Shown piece after piece: positions 1-9,404 of a stretch of 64,000 bases of DNA (the stretch's first letter is position 1; each line of letters opens with the position of its first letter). The translations under genes and the position numbers were made by a program. Source of the DNA: an uncultured Eubacteriales bacterium (GTDB taxonomy: Bacteria > Bacillota > Clostridia > Christensenellales > Christensenellaceae); the NCBI GenBank assembly GCA_900545085.1, contig UQXU01000001.1, positions 1 through 64,000 on the forward strand, given 5' to 3'. The notes under the pieces were generated by a model. It searched no databases. It was given only the letters and a program-made list of their open reading frames with translations, and had not been told where the DNA came from.

Positions 1-112
1 TGGACAGTACGGATGTGATAGCCGCTGTCAGCGTGGTCTTGCCGTGGTCAACGTGACCAATAGTGCCGATGTTTACATGAGGCTTAGTTCTGTTGTAGAC
101 TTGTTTTGCCAT
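1..112 (-). CDS. tuf: Elongation factor Tu, N-terminal fragment
   Basis: The frame opens at the ATG at 112 and runs off the left edge after 37 codons, so only the N-terminus is present. It begins [20 protein letters not shown] and carries the P-loop GHVDHGKT at residues 19-26, which is diagnostic of EF-Tu. EF-Tu is the GTPase that delivers aminoacyl-tRNA to the ribosome. An AGGAGG lies 12 bases upstream of the ATG. The tRNA-Gly gene lies 79 bases upstream in the same direction, so both may share the promoter at 296-324. Partial because of the window edge, not because the gene is broken. Confidence 0.97.
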   Translation of the reverse strand, partial: MAKQVYNRTKPHVNIGTIGHVDHGKTTLTAAITSVLS

Positions 113-191
113 TGGTAAAAAATTCCTCCTATGCGTTTAACACTTATTTGAATATTGGCCCTTTCCTTGGCCTCCACGCCTGCGCCGTGAT

Positions 192-265
192 TGGAGCGGG
201 TGATGGGAATCGAACCCACGTAACTAGCTTGGGAAGCTAGGGCTCTGCCATTGAGCTACACCCGC
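192..265 (-). tRNA. tRNA-Gly, anticodon CCC
   Basis: The minus strand folds as a complete cloverleaf. The acceptor arm GCGGGTG pairs with CACCCGC, the D arm contains TAGCTCAATGGCAGAGC, and the T arm contains GGTTCGATTCC. The anticodon stem CTAGC/GCTAG encloses the loop TTCCCAA, giving anticodon CCC, which reads GGG glycine codons. The 3' CCA is encoded, and the molecule is 74 bases with it. It sits just upstream of tuf. Confidence 0.95.
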
Positions 266-295
266 AAGCACGAACACAGTACGCTCTAATAGTAT

Positions 296-324
296 ATTTT
301 AAGAGAAGATACCTGATTTGTCAA
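296..324 (-). promoter_or_regulatory. Sigma-A promoter for tRNA-Gly (and probably tuf)
   Basis: On the minus strand TTGACA (324-319) is followed by a 17-base spacer and TAAAAT (301-296). The tRNA 5' end at 265 lies about 30 bases downstream of the -10. I see no other strong promoter between the tRNA and tuf, so readthrough into tuf is plausible but is an inference. The rest of the space up to 480 is AT-rich with nothing recognisable. Confidence 0.75.
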
Positions 325-480
325 TAGTTTTGCCGAGGAATTCACTGTTTAAACATAAAAAGTATCCGCTTTTCATCGCAGCATTACTTCATTAACAGCT
401 TAATCTTTTAGTCAATTAAAAATCTCCCGCGCCTCTTCAGTTCAAATTTAAAGAATCTCTTAAACAGCAGAAAAGCGCAC

Positions 481-1005
481 TCATACGCCCGCCTTGCCCG
501 CGGAGAGTATGGGCGTTCGCTCCAGAGCTTTTATTATAATTACCGCTGCAACAATGCCTATACCCCCCTGTATTACATAGTTAGGTATGCTCGCTGCGGC
601 CGCCAGACCTTGACCGCGCAGCAGGCAGTCATACGCAAAATACCCTACCGTCATTATAAGCTCGGAAACGACGCCGGCTATCCCCAGGCGCAAGGCGGAG
701 CTTAATCTCCCCTTTCCGAGCGCCGAATATACAGCCCACGCCGCCGCTGCCATTATAGCTTTTATTATAAATGTAGCGACAGCATAGTGAGCGTATCCCG
801 TTATCACATCTGCCATAGTAGAACCTATCGCCGCCGCGGCCGCTCCGTATGCCGGCCCGAGCAAAACGCCGCTCAGCAGAACTACACAGTCGCCCAAATG
901 CAGATAGCCGTTCGTCGGGGACGGAATCTGCACCACTATCGTCGCCACGCAGCACAGCGCGGCGAACAGAGCCGCCAATATCATTTTTTTCAACTTGCTG
1001 TTCAA
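481..1005 (-). CDS. ECF transporter S component, probably vitamin B6-type
   Basis: A small, very hydrophobic protein of about 174 residues with roughly five to six membrane helices. It has the LGDCVVLLSGVLLGPAYG signature around residue 40 seen in substrate-binding (S) subunits of energy-coupling-factor vitamin transporters. Such subunits need a shared EcfAA'T module, which is not in the window. The GTG at 1014 lies inside the purine-rich GGAGAGGTGA, so I prefer the TTG at 1005, which has normal spacing. It is divergent from the MocR/PdxR-type regulator at 1127. PdxR regulators often control pyridoxal 5'-phosphate synthesis or B6 uptake, so pyridoxine or pyridoxal is the best substrate guess. 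Family call is strong; substrate is inferred from context only. Confidence 0.75.
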   Translation of the reverse strand: MNSKLKKMILAALFAALCCVATIVVQIPSPTNGYLHLGDCVVLLSGVLLGPAYGAAAAAIGSTMADVITGYAHYAVATFIIKAIMAAAAWAVYSALGKGRLSSALRLGIAGVVSELIMTVGYFAYDCLLRGQGLAAAASIPNYVIQGGIGIVAAVIIIKALERTPILSAGKAGV

Positions 1006-1061
1006 AATGCTCACCTCTCCAATTCAAAAAAGTTGCAAATTTCTTCTGCATATAATACAAT

Positions 1062-1083
1062 GTATTTGGTTTTTTTGAAATAC
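1062..1083. promoter_or_regulatory. Candidate operator between the ECF gene and pdxR
   Basis: The inverted repeat GTATTT-N10-AAATAC lies in the 121-base space between the divergent ECF gene and the MocR-type regulator. A TATAAT occurs close by on the plus strand near 1051, but no good -35 accompanies it. MocR/PdxR regulators usually bind in such shared spaces. The site is suggestive only, because short AT-rich repeats are common. Confidence 0.3.
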
Positions 1084-1126
1084 TCAGTTTTTGCATTTTT
1101 AACAATACCAGCCCGGAGGCTCTGCA

Positions 1127-2503
1127 ATGCTTACATACTCGCTGCGAAAAAGTAATATCCCTCTCTATGAACAGCTTTACCGCTGTATTAAGCAGGATAT
1201 AACCGAAGGGCGCATACCGTCGGGCTCAAACCTGCCTTCAAAGCGTACCCTTGCCGAACACTTGAAAATCAGCGTGACGACAGTCCAAAATGCGTATTCC
1301 CAATTGTCTCTCGAGGGTTATATAGAAAGCCGCGAGCGCAGGGGCTACTACGTCTGCAGCGTCGATACCGCACGCAGACCATCTCCCCTTCCCATGCCGC
1401 CTGAGCATGAGCCTCACTACGAATTTGATCTCGCGACAAACAGCACCCGAGAAGAATTTTTCCCCTTTGCTACATGGAGCAGGCTTATGCGCAGCGTATT
1501 GAGCGAACGCGGAGAGAAGCTCCTCCGCCCCTTGCCGCACAACGGCGCGCTCGCTCTGAGAAAAGCCGTCGCGGAGCATCTTTACCGATTTCGCGGGATA
1601 TACGCCAGCCCAAACCAAATTATAATCGGAGCCGGCTCAGAGTATCTGCTCGGAATGCTCACGGAGCTTTTCGGCTCGGACAGAACATACGCCTCGGAAG
1701 ACCCCGGTTATCAAAAGCCCGCGAACATATTCCGCCTGCGAGGCATTCGTCACGTTTACATCCCTTTGGACGAAAAAGGACTGAGCGTCAGCGAACTGCG
1801 CAAATCAGACGCAACCGCCGTTCATATATCTCCCTCGCATCACTATCCTACAGGCATCGTAATGCCCATATCACGCAGGCAGGAGCTTTTGCGCTGGGCG
1901 CGGGAATCGGACGGCTTCATAATTGAAGATGACTACGACAGCGAGCTGCGCTTCACAGGCAGACCGATAAGCACGCTTTTCAGCATAGACAACAGCGGTC
2001 GTACAGTATATCTCAACACGTTCTCAAAAACTATCGCACCCTCTCTGCGAATAAGCTACATGGTGCTCCCCGCTCTTCTGGCGTCCAAATTCAACGAAAA
2101 GCTCGGCTTTTATTCCTGCGCAGTCCCCAGCTTCGAGCAGTATACTCTCGCCAAATTTCTGAGCGAAGGACATTTCGAAAAGCATCTCGCCAGACTCAAA
2201 ACCCGTTATAAAGTCCAGCGCGACGCCGTCATATCCGCACTGTCCGAGTGCAGCTTCGCTCCGCGCAGCTCCATTCTGGAGCACAACTCCGGTCTGCATT
2301 TTCTTCTTCATATCGACACAAACATGACAGATGCAGAGCTAAAAAAACGAGCTGCGGATCAGGGCGTGCTCATACGGTGTCTGAGCGATTTTGCTCATGA
2401 GAACGACCAGAATCGCCATACGCTTGTAATTAACTACTCCGGTCTGGACACATCGCGCCTGGGCGAACTGGCAGAGAGACTCGAAACGGCGTTTCACGAA
2501 TAG
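1127..2503 (+). CDS. MocR/PdxR-family transcriptional regulator
   Basis: A 458-residue two-domain regulator. Residues about 10-75 form a GntR-type winged helix (IPSGSNLPSKRTLAEHLKIS region). Residues about 110-455 form a fold-type I aminotransferase domain. The EDDYD motif is at 267-271, and the expected PLP-binding lysine is K301 in SKTIAPSLR. This architecture is the MocR class, whose best known branch, PdxR, senses pyridoxal phosphate and controls vitamin B6 genes. The start has GGAGG seven bases upstream. It is divergent from the ECF transporter subunit, its likely target along with its own gene. Length and key residues are intact. Confidence 0.92.
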   Translation: MLTYSLRKSNIPLYEQLYRCIKQDITEGRIPSGSNLPSKRTLAEHLKISVTTVQNAYSQLSLEGYIESRERRGYYVCSVDTARRPSPLPMPPEHEPHYEFDLATNSTREEFFPFATWSRLMRSVLSERGEKLLRPLPHNGALALRKAVAEHLYRFRGIYASPNQIIIGAGSEYLLGMLTELFGSDRTYASEDPGYQKPANIFRLRGIRHVYIPLDEKGLSVSELRKSDATAVHISPSHHYPTGIVMPISRRQELLRWARESDGFIIEDDYDSELRFTGRPISTLFSIDNSGRTVYLNTFSKTIAPSLRISYMVLPALLASKFNEKLGFYSCAVPSFEQYTLAKFLSEGHFEKHLARLKTRYKVQRDAVISALSECSFAPRSSILEHNSGLHFLLHIDTNMTDAELKKRAADQGVLIRCLSDFAHENDQNRHTLVINYSGLDTSRLGELAERLETAFHE

Positions 2504-2565
2504 ACTATATTGCTCTCCAATCTAAAAGCATGTCCGCCTGTTTTTGACAATCCATTTCTCTTATG

Positions 2566-3006
2566 TTAGACCGGCTCCAGCAGCATTTCTATATGCGGAA
2601 TGCCATCTTCCAAAAATTCTCCTCCGCACTGTCTGAAGCCGAGCTTTTCATAAAGCCCTCGGGCATATACCTGAGCTGCTATTCTTATCTTCTCCGCTCC
2701 CATGCGCTCCTTCGCCGCCGATATTCCGAGCCGCACTATCTCAGTTCCCAGTCCGCAGCGCCTCTTTTTGGACAGCACTCTCCCTATCGCGGTCTCGTCA
2801 TACGCTCTCCCCGCTTCTATCACTCGCAAATACGCCTGTATACCGCTTTCGTCCCGTATATATACATGAAGCACAAATTTGTCCAGCTCGTCCAAATCTT
2901 GATACGCGCAGTTTTGCTCCACGACAAATACTTCCGCCCTAACTTTTAATATCTCATACAATTCTTCCAAGGTAAGTTCATTAAACGTCTTTACTGCCGA
3001 CTCCAT
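2566..3006 (-). CDS. elaA: GNAT-family N-acetyltransferase, ElaA-like
   Basis: A 146-residue single-domain protein matching the ElaA branch of GNAT acetyltransferases. It starts with a helix leading to LKVRAEVFVVEQNCAYQD, then has the central DETAIGRVLSKKRRCGLGTE stretch, which corresponds to the acetyl-CoA loop. The end contains YEKLGFRQCGGEFLEDGIPH, typical of this group. The acetyl acceptor is unknown. The start at 3006 has AGGTGG upstream. It stands alone between pdxR and an aldo/keto reductase. Confidence 0.85.
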   Translation of the reverse strand: MESAVKTFNELTLEELYEILKVRAEVFVVEQNCAYQDLDELDKFVLHVYIRDESGIQAYLRVIEAGRAYDETAIGRVLSKKRRCGLGTEIVRLGISAAKERMGAEKIRIAAQVYARGLYEKLGFRQCGGEFLEDGIPHIEMLLEPV

Positions 3007-3082
3007 ATTCCACCTGTTTCCTCAATTTACATTTACATAATGCGGCTTTTCTTTGACCGCATAGGCTTCTTTTATGCAAAAA

Positions 3083-3101
3083 CGCCGAATTCTTTTCGGC
3101 G
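3083..3101 (-). terminator. Terminator of the aldo/keto reductase gene
   Basis: CGCCGAA (3083-3089) pairs with TTCGGCG (3095-3101). Read on the minus strand, the hairpin is followed by TTTTT. It lies 25 bases after the stop codon of the gene ending at 3126. Confidence 0.75.
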
Positions 3102-3125
3102 CTTTTCTGTATTATTTTCTTCTAC

Positions 3126-4139
3126 TCAGCGAACAGGCTTAGATTTAAGAAATCTTTTTGCCGTTGCCTCTTCCACATGTCCCCTGTGCCCATATATCTT
3201 GCATTTGCTAAGCGCACTGTCCAGATTTGCAAACTCTTCATCACTCAGCTCTACCTCGTCGGCCGCCAAATTCTCCAATATACGTTCACGGTTTTTCGAC
3301 CCGGGTATGGGCACCACATTTGGATATTTGCTAAGCATCCACGCCAGAGAGATCTGCGCGGGCGCAGCGTTCTTTTCAGCGGCATACTCTTTTATAATAT
3401 CTAATATAGGCTGATTGCCTGATATATTTTCTCTCGTAAGCTGAGGCACCCAGTTTCTCACATCGTCCTCTTTTTCAAACTCAGTATCCACCGTTATTTT
3501 CCCGGACAAAAAACCGCTGGCAATAGGCGAAAACGGAACTACGCCTATACTGTTATCCATACAGTACGGTAAAATATCCTGCTCGCAGTCGCGTTCCAGT
3601 ATGTTGTACAAGTTCTGCACGGCCGTCACAGGCGTAACCTCATGCGCTTTTCTCAGCGTATCTGCCGAAACCTGAGACAACCCCCAGCCTCTTATAAGCC
3701 CGTCTTTGATAAGCCTGCTCATAACCTCTGCCGTTGCCTCAACGGGCACATGCTCGTCCACGCGATGCAGATAATAAAGATCTACATAATCTGTCCCGAG
3801 CCTTCGCATAGACGCTTCCAAATGCTTTCTTACGGATTTATAAAGATCCGCTCCTTCCGCATAATCTTCCGGCGCAAAATTAAATTTAGTCGCAATCACA
3901 AGGTTATTTCTAACCCCTTGGACAGCTTCGCCGACAATTTTTTCATTATGTCCCGGTTCATTTAGATTCGGACCGTACGCCTCCGCAGTATCAAAAAAAG
4001 TGCAGCCGTAATCAATAGCCGTTCTTATGGCGCACACACTGTAGTCATGCTCTGGAATTTTCCCGTATCCGTGAGACAGAGCCATCGTCCCCATTCCTAT
4101 TCGTGTAACTTCAAGGTTTCCGATGTTTCTCTTCTTCAT
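3126..4139 (-). CDS. Aldo/keto reductase
   Basis: A 337-residue TIM-barrel NADPH-dependent oxidoreductase. The catalytic tetrad is visible as D50 and Y55 (FFDTAEAYG), K85 (VIATKF) and H125 (LYYLHRVD). The late motif VPIPGSKNRERILEN binds the cofactor phosphate. It resembles the YhdN/Gcy-type reductases that act on small aldehydes and ketones; the physiological substrate cannot be read from sequence. AAGGAG lies upstream of the ATG. It appears monocistronic with its own terminator. Confidence 0.92.
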   Translation of the reverse strand: MKKRNIGNLEVTRIGMGTMALSHGYGKIPEHDYSVCAIRTAIDYGCTFFDTAEAYGPNLNEPGHNEKIVGEAVQGVRNNLVIATKFNFAPEDYAEGADLYKSVRKHLEASMRRLGTDYVDLYYLHRVDEHVPVEATAEVMSRLIKDGLIRGWGLSQVSADTLRKAHEVTPVTAVQNLYNILERDCEQDILPYCMDNSIGVVPFSPIASGFLSGKITVDTEFEKEDDVRNWVPQLTRENISGNQPILDIIKEYAAEKNAAPAQISLAWMLSKYPNVVPIPGSKNRERILENLAADEVELSDEEFANLDSALSKCKIYGHRGHVEEATAKRFLKSKPVR

Positions 4140-4284
4140 AATCTCAGCTCCTTCCCTCTCTTTATTTATAAATTATACCAATACAGACTGACCTTTACAA
4201 TTCCCAAGCAACGCGAAAAAGCATCAGTTTTTCTCGAGTGTCAGATAAATAAATATGAACAGCCCGCTCCTATTCTCCTTTATT

Positions 4285-5619
4285 TTAGGCAGTTCCGTTT
4301 TCAGGCATTAATTTTAAAGAGCTTTTCATTTTAAACGCTACATATATAAAGACCGACGCCTCTGCTATAGGCACTGCAAACCAAATAGCATTCCCGCCGA
4401 ATATGGCAGGAAGCAAAATCAGTAATATACCGCTGACGACTACGCCTCTCATCAAGGACACTATCATAGCTGTCAACGGTCTGCCCACAGCCTGAAAATA
4501 ATACGTAGAAAAAACGTTGAACACCAGCAGCACCATCGCCGTGAAATAGCTCCTCATTATGCCCGACGCTATAGCTCTCACCTCTTCCGTAGTAGTCATA
4601 TAAAACTCTACCAAGGGAAGCGGGAAAAGCTCAATGAGTATGCACGTTACAAGCCCTATCACAATCGCTGTAACCCCGGCGTATTTTACGGCCTGCATTA
4701 TTCTGTCTCTCTTGCCTGCCCCGAAGTTGATAGATATAATCGCCTGCGCAGTTTCTCCAACCGCATACCCGAAGGTCTGTATCGTCGTTGAAATACTGCT
4801 TACGACGCCGTACACCCCGAGAGCGGCCGGCCCCAGATAGAGCATAATCTGCCTGTTGAATATAACCGCTACAACTCCCATAGCGATATCAACCGCAAAA
4901 TTGCTGGCGCCCATCGTCAATATTTTTTTCATTTTCTTTGCGATTCCCAGATTTTTAAAACTGAATCTTAAAGTGCATCTTTTCTGAACAAAATACAGCG
5001 CCAGAATTATAAAGCTTATCGCCTCGCCTATCGCCGTGGCGAGTCCCGCTCCTTCTATTCCCATATCAAGCCCAAATACAAAGAAAATGTCTCCAAAAAT
5101 ATTGAAAGCCCCGCCGCAAATCGCGGCTATCGTCGTCCACATCGGAGCGCCGTCGTTTCTAATAAATAAAATTAAATATTGCCCCACAAGGAACAGCGGA
5201 GAAAATATCGCTATCCACAGCATATATTTGAGCGCCATATCGAGAATCTCTCCGCTCGCGCCGCACATCTTCAAAAGCATCTCGCCTGCAAAATTGTACA
5301 GTACAAATACAACCAGAGATACAGCCAGAGACGCCATCAGACCGACACTAAAGTATTTATCGCCTTCTTCCTTATTTCCCGCTCCTCTGAGCTGAGCCAT
5401 AAGCACCGAGCCGCCCACCCCGAACAAAAGTCCAAAGGCAAATAAAATAGAATACATCGGAAAGAAACATGCAATCGCCGCCGTTCCCGTCGAACCCTCA
5501 TATTGCCCTATACATATTGTATCCACAAGTGAATAAATCGTCATAACCATAGAGCTCGAGATCGTCGCCTTGAAATACTTAAAAAACAGAGTTTTTACAT
5601 TTCCGTTCAGTAAATCCAT
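4285..5619 (-). CDS. MATE-family multidrug efflux transporter
   Basis: A 444-residue membrane protein with about 12 helices in two homologous halves. It contains the MATE hallmarks GQYEGSTGTAAIACFFP near the N-terminus and GVGGSVLMAQLRGAGNKEEGDKY after helix 2. MATE pumps export cationic drugs or metabolites in exchange for sodium or protons. The start MDLLNGNVKTLFFKYF has AGGAGG nine bases upstream. The same frame stays open 90 codons further upstream, but that stretch does not look like a MATE protein. A strong promoter lies at 5795-5823, giving a leader of about 165 bases. Confidence 0.92.
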   Translation of the reverse strand: MDLLNGNVKTLFFKYFKATISSSMVMTIYSLVDTICIGQYEGSTGTAAIACFFPMYSILFAFGLLFGVGGSVLMAQLRGAGNKEEGDKYFSVGLMASLAVSLVVFVLYNFAGEMLLKMCGASGEILDMALKYMLWIAIFSPLFLVGQYLILFIRNDGAPMWTTIAAICGGAFNIFGDIFFVFGLDMGIEGAGLATAIGEAISFIILALYFVQKRCTLRFSFKNLGIAKKMKKILTMGASNFAVDIAMGVVAVIFNRQIMLYLGPAALGVYGVVSSISTTIQTFGYAVGETAQAIISINFGAGKRDRIMQAVKYAGVTAIVIGLVTCILIELFPLPLVEFYMTTTEEVRAIASGIMRSYFTAMVLLVFNVFSTYYFQAVGRPLTAMIVSLMRGVVVSGILLILLPAIFGGNAIWFAVPIAEASVFIYVAFKMKSSLKLMPENGTA

Positions 5620-5794
5620 ACTCTTAACCTCCTCATGCCGCACTATCGGAAAACAAAAAGAGATCGAATAAGGCGCCAAACGCGCAAGCACATTGAATCC
5701 GCAGAAAACTTCTGCATTTAAAAATGCTCTTTGATTTGACATCTTATCCGGTCTCGTAATTATTTTTATACAAGCCTCCGATGAAATTAAAAGT

Positions 5795-5823
5795 ATTATA
5801 TCACATCTTTTATTATGTATCAA
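5795..5823 (-). promoter_or_regulatory. Sigma-A promoter for the MATE gene
   Basis: On the minus strand TTGATA (5823-5818) is followed by a 17-base spacer and TATAAT (5800-5795). Transcription would start about 165 bases before the MATE start codon. The leader contains an unused-looking GGAGG. The stretch 5620-6009 holds only this promoter, the leader and the typA terminator. Confidence 0.75.
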
Positions 5824-5953
5824 GAACGCGCAGTTCTGCTTTGATAATCTGCGCACTATGTATCCGCTCTTTGTGCTTTTCCTTATCATCGCTTTCTCGT
5901 TCTGCCGCGTTCTATTTTCTATCTCCGCTCCGCACGATTAAAATTCGATGCAA

Positions 5954-5987
5954 AAGCGGCGCATGATTATGCAAGTATGCGCCGCTT
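5954..5987 (-). terminator. Terminator of typA
   Basis: AAGCGGCGCAT (5954-5964) pairs perfectly over 11 bases with ATGCGCCGCTT (5977-5987). It lies just downstream of the typA stop on the minus strand. T-runs follow on both strands, the longer on the plus strand, so it may work both ways. Confidence 0.8.
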
Positions 5988-6009
5988 CAACTGTTTTTTA
6001 TTTTTACTG

Positions 6010-7827
6010 TTATTTCTTCGCATTCGCGCGAAGTCTCTTCTGATGATCGAGTATACGCTTGCGTATGCGGATAGACTTAGGCGTGACTTCCACCAGCTCG
6101 TCATCGCTTATGAATTCCAGCGTCTCCTCCAGGCTCATTATCTTGGGCGGAGTGAGACGCAGGGCCTCGTCTGAACCGGATGCGCGAATATTTGTAACGT
6201 GCTTCTTCTTACACACGTTCACAACTATGTCATCGCTTTTAGGCGAGTATCCTACTACCATTCCTCCATATACCTCCGTGCCTGCGCCGAGGAAGAGCAC
6301 GCCGCGCTCCTGCGCATTATATAGTCCGTATGTGACTGCTTCTCCCGTCTCGAAGGCTATCAGAGAGCCTAGCGCACGGCGCGGTATGTCGCCCTTATAC
6401 GGCGCATATCCGTGGAATATAGTATTCAATACGCCTTCGCCCTTTGTGTCCGTCAGAAACTCGCTGCGGTATCCAAACAGCCCTCTGGCAGGCACAAGAA
6501 ATTCCAAGCGCATACGGCTCCCGTTGGGGCTCATATGCACCAGCTCGCTCTTGCGTGTTCCCAGCTTTTCTATTACGCTGCCTACGCAGTTCTCCGGCAC
6601 ATCCGCCACCAGGCGTTCTATTGGCTCGTTGAGCACTCCGTCTATCGTTTTGTAAAGCACCTTGGGAGTAGATACCTGCATTTCGTATCCCTCACGGCGC
6701 ATATTCTCTATAAGTATAGAGAGGTGCATCTCGCCGCGGCCCATAACGCGAAAGGCGTCCGGCGTCTCAGTCTCTTCTACGCGCAGAGACACGTCCTTTT
6801 GCAGCTCGCGCATAAGGCGATCGCGCACATGACGCGAGGTGACGAACTTGCCCTCTCTGCCTGCGAACGGGCTGTCGTTCACGCTGAACGTCATCTCAAC
6901 TGTAGGCTCTGATATTTTCACAAAGGGAATGGGCTCCAGATGTTCCGGCTCGCATACCGTGTTGCCTATCGCCACGTCCTCAATTCCTGAAAAGCTGACG
7001 ATATCGCCCGCGCGCGCTTCTTTAGCCTCCACTCTGTTCAGCCCTTCGAACTGATAGATAGCAGTTATCTTCGCCTTTTTGGTGAAGTCCGCGTCGTGAT
7101 AGTCGCAGAGCTGCACTTCCATGCCCTGCCTGAGCACGCCGCCGTCTATGCGGCCGACTGCTATTCTGCCTACATAGTCGTTGTAATCTATCGAGGATAC
7201 AAGAACCTGCAAATGATCCTCATCGCTGCCCTTGGGCGGATCAATATGCTCCAGTATAGTATCAAACAGAACGGTAAGATCCTCCCCCATATCGTTTGGA
7301 TCGAGACCGGCGATTCCCTGACGCGCCGAGCAGAAAACTACGGGGCTGTCGAGCTGCTCGTCCGTTGCGTCCAGCTCGAGAAGAAGCTCCAGAGATTCGT
7401 CTACTACATCTTCCGGTCTGGCGTCCGGTCTGTCAACCTTATTTACTACTATTATAACTTTGTGATTCAGCTCAAGAGCCTTTTTAAGAACAAAACGAGT
7501 CTGCGGCATCGGACCTTCAAATGCGTCCACGAGCAGGAGAACGCCGTTCACCATTTTCAGCACGCGCTCCACCTCGCCGCCGAAATCCGCATGTCCCGGC
7601 GTATCCACTATGTTAATCTTAACTCCCTTATAATTCGCCGACGTATTCTTGGAGAGTATTGTTATTCCACGCTCTCTCTCTATATCTCCCGAGTCCATGA
7701 CGCGCTCGTTCACGACTTGGTTCTCTCTGAACGCGCCTCCCTGACGGAGCATCTCATCCACAAGCGTCGTCTTGCCGTGGTCTACGTGTGCGATTATTGC
7801 AATGTTGCGTAAATCTTCTCTCAGCAT
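6010..7827 (-). CDS. typA: GTP-binding protein TypA/BipA
   Basis: A 605-residue translational GTPase related to EF-G, associated with ribosome assembly and stress adaptation. G motifs are intact: AHVDHGKT (13-20), DTPGH (75-79) and NKVD (129-132). The EF-Tu domain 2-like region, the EF-G domains III and V, and the BipA-specific C-terminal domain follow. The C-terminus is basic, ending KRLRANAKK. Length is normal for the family. It appears to be a single-gene unit with its own terminator. Confidence 0.97.
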   Translation of the reverse strand: MLREDLRNIAIIAHVDHGKTTLVDEMLRQGGAFRENQVVNERVMDSGDIERERGITILSKNTSANYKGVKINIVDTPGHADFGGEVERVLKMVNGVLLLVDAFEGPMPQTRFVLKKALELNHKVIIVVNKVDRPDARPEDVVDESLELLLELDATDEQLDSPVVFCSARQGIAGLDPNDMGEDLTVLFDTILEHIDPPKGSDEDHLQVLVSSIDYNDYVGRIAVGRIDGGVLRQGMEVQLCDYHDADFTKKAKITAIYQFEGLNRVEAKEARAGDIVSFSGIEDVAIGNTVCEPEHLEPIPFVKISEPTVEMTFSVNDSPFAGREGKFVTSRHVRDRLMRELQKDVSLRVEETETPDAFRVMGRGEMHLSILIENMRREGYEMQVSTPKVLYKTIDGVLNEPIERLVADVPENCVGSVIEKLGTRKSELVHMSPNGSRMRLEFLVPARGLFGYRSEFLTDTKGEGVLNTIFHGYAPYKGDIPRRALGSLIAFETGEAVTYGLYNAQERGVLFLGAGTEVYGGMVVGYSPKSDDIVVNVCKKKHVTNIRASGSDEALRLTPPKIMSLEETLEFISDDELVEVTPKSIRIRKRILDHQKRLRANAKK

Positions 7828-7951
7828 GTAATGTTAATCCTCTGTATTATATATAAATTTTAATTCTGCAAAACAGCGCGGCAGGCTCGGATTGTTAATC
7901 CTGCGTTAATTCTGCCGCATATAAGGTATTATTTACTCTATAAACAAGCAA

Positions 7952-7977
7952 AAACGCTTTCAACAGCGAAAGCGTTT
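7952..7977 (-). terminator. Terminator of the VTC/DUF4956/MBL operon
   Basis: AAACGCTTTC (7952-7961) pairs with GAAAGCGTTT (7968-7977). On the minus strand the hairpin is followed by TTTTTGCTTG. It closes the three-gene operon that ends at 7993. Confidence 0.8.
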
Positions 7978-7992
7978 GCTCCGGCTCCAAAC

Positions 7993-8709
7993 CTAAATCT
8001 CTATAGACTGACCTCGGTGGTCATAACACCACACCGGACATTTTATCTTGCGCGAAAGCGGCTTGGACAGCCAATATTCACCCTGCATGTGCATCGGAAC
8101 AATGTACTTTGGTTTGAACATTGCGTTAAACTCCAGCAGACCGTCGTCAATCCCCTGCGTAAGCCTCGGGTCCAGCACCAGAAAAGCTACGTCCGGCCTG
8201 TCATTCAAATACTTTCTTATAGTTGTAAGCTCTTTGGTATAGGCCTCGCGCGCTTTTTTAGATTCGCTCTCATCCGACTCCATCATCCAGTGCCAGCAAT
8301 GCAGGTCGCCTGCGTGGAACAAAGTCTTTCCATGTATCTGAACAACATAAGATACGCCCTCGTCCGTAGAGCCAAAGGCCATAACATATATCTTCCCATC
8401 CTCATAAAAGGAACTCGGCGCCATTCTGGTAGAGTCCACACCTTCCGCAGGTTTTATCTTGCGGTCGATTATATAATGAGTATTCGGGTTGCGGCGGGCA
8501 ATTCGGAATATCGCACGAGTAAAATGATCCGGATGCTCATGGCTGACAAAACAATATATGTTGTCGTAGCCCTCCAGCGCATCGAAGTCTATTACGCCGT
8601 CCGCGAAGGTCTTTCCCGTCTCGCTGCGATTGTTGTAATAATCGAATATCAAAAGGTCATTGTTTATCTCTACAGCGAAACCGCTGTTATCTAAATACGT
8701 TATTTTCAC
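7993..8709 (-). CDS. Metallo-beta-lactamase-fold hydrolase
   Basis: A 238-residue soluble protein with the metal-binding motif HEHPDH (57-62), a second histidine/aspartate group FHAGDLH (132, 135, 137) and a late MHMQG. This is the pattern of UPF0173/YtkL-like members of the fold, whose substrates are largely unknown. It starts with GTG, overlapping the DUF4956 stop by four bases (GTGA), with AGGAG ten bases upstream, so the two genes are translationally coupled. It is the last gene of the VTC/DUF4956 operon, which suggests a related role, but no substrate can be assigned. Confidence 0.82.
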   Translation of the reverse strand: MKITYLDNSGFAVEINNDLLIFDYYNNRSETGKTFADGVIDFDALEGYDNIYCFVSHEHPDHFTRAIFRIARRNPNTHYIIDRKIKPAEGVDSTRMAPSSFYEDGKIYVMAFGSTDEGVSYVVQIHGKTLFHAGDLHCWHWMMESDESESKKAREAYTKELTTIRKYLNDRPDVAFLVLDPRLTQGIDDGLLEFNAMFKPKYIVPMHMQGEYWLSKPLSRKIKCPVWCYDHRGQSIEI

Positions 8710-9374
8710 GCTACTAAATCTCCTGTATAACTGATCAGCGTCGCATCCAGCACTCCGTCTATCCGTGCGAAGCGGTCTATCATCGCTATATCCTGATCCT
8801 TTACGTTCATCTCCAACGTCATCTCAATAACGCCGCGAGCCACCGTTTTGGATTTCAGCTTGCCGGAAGGAAGCTTGCGCAGAAGGTTCTGCACATCCGC
8901 TTTGCAGTATTCGTGGAATCTGAGCACGAGTACATACGGCTGATCCTTCTTAATCTGCATAGCGGAAAGTATAACCATAGCCAAGCCTACCAACAGGCAT
9001 GATATTATAGATATCAAGTATAATCCCGAGCCCATCATAATCCCCATACCTATGGACCAGAACATAAATACAGTGTCTATTGCATCCTTAACGGCAGTAC
9101 GGAATCTGACTATCGAAAGCGCGCCGACCGTACCGAGAGACAGCATGAGGTTGCTGGAAATAACCATGATGAGCATCGACGTTATAAGCCCCAGCATAAC
9201 CAGAGCATATCCAAAGCTCTTTGTATAAACCACTCCTGTAAACGTGCGCTTGTAGATGAACAGTATGAACAGACCCATGATAAACGCCAGAATTATCGTA
9301 ACCAGCGCTCTGCCCAACGATACGTCGCCCACAAGCGTAAATCCGCTCAGGATACCGCTGAATAAATTACCCAT
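8706..9374 (-). CDS. DUF4956 membrane protein
   Basis: A 222-residue protein with about four membrane helices in the first 150 residues and a soluble C-terminal domain of about 75 residues (LRFHEYCKADVQNLLRKL onward). The middle motif SLGTVGALSIVRFRTAVKD is the signature of the DUF4956 family. The biochemical function is unknown. Members are commonly encoded beside VTC-domain proteins, as here, and a joint role in polyphosphate or cell-surface biology has been suggested by that linkage. It lies 30 bases after the VTC gene and overlaps the MBL gene by four bases. Confidence 0.85.
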   Translation of the reverse strand: MGNLFSGILSGFTLVGDVSLGRALVTIILAFIMGLFILFIYKRTFTGVVYTKSFGYALVMLGLITSMLIMVISSNLMLSLGTVGALSIVRFRTAVKDAIDTVFMFWSIGMGIMMGSGLYLISIISCLLVGLAMVILSAMQIKKDQPYVLVLRFHEYCKADVQNLLRKLPSGKLKSKTVARGVIEMTLEMNVKDQDIAMIDRFARIDGVLDATLISYTGDLVA

Positions 9375-9404
9375 TTTTAAAGAAAGCCTCCGTTCCCAAT
9401 ATTG

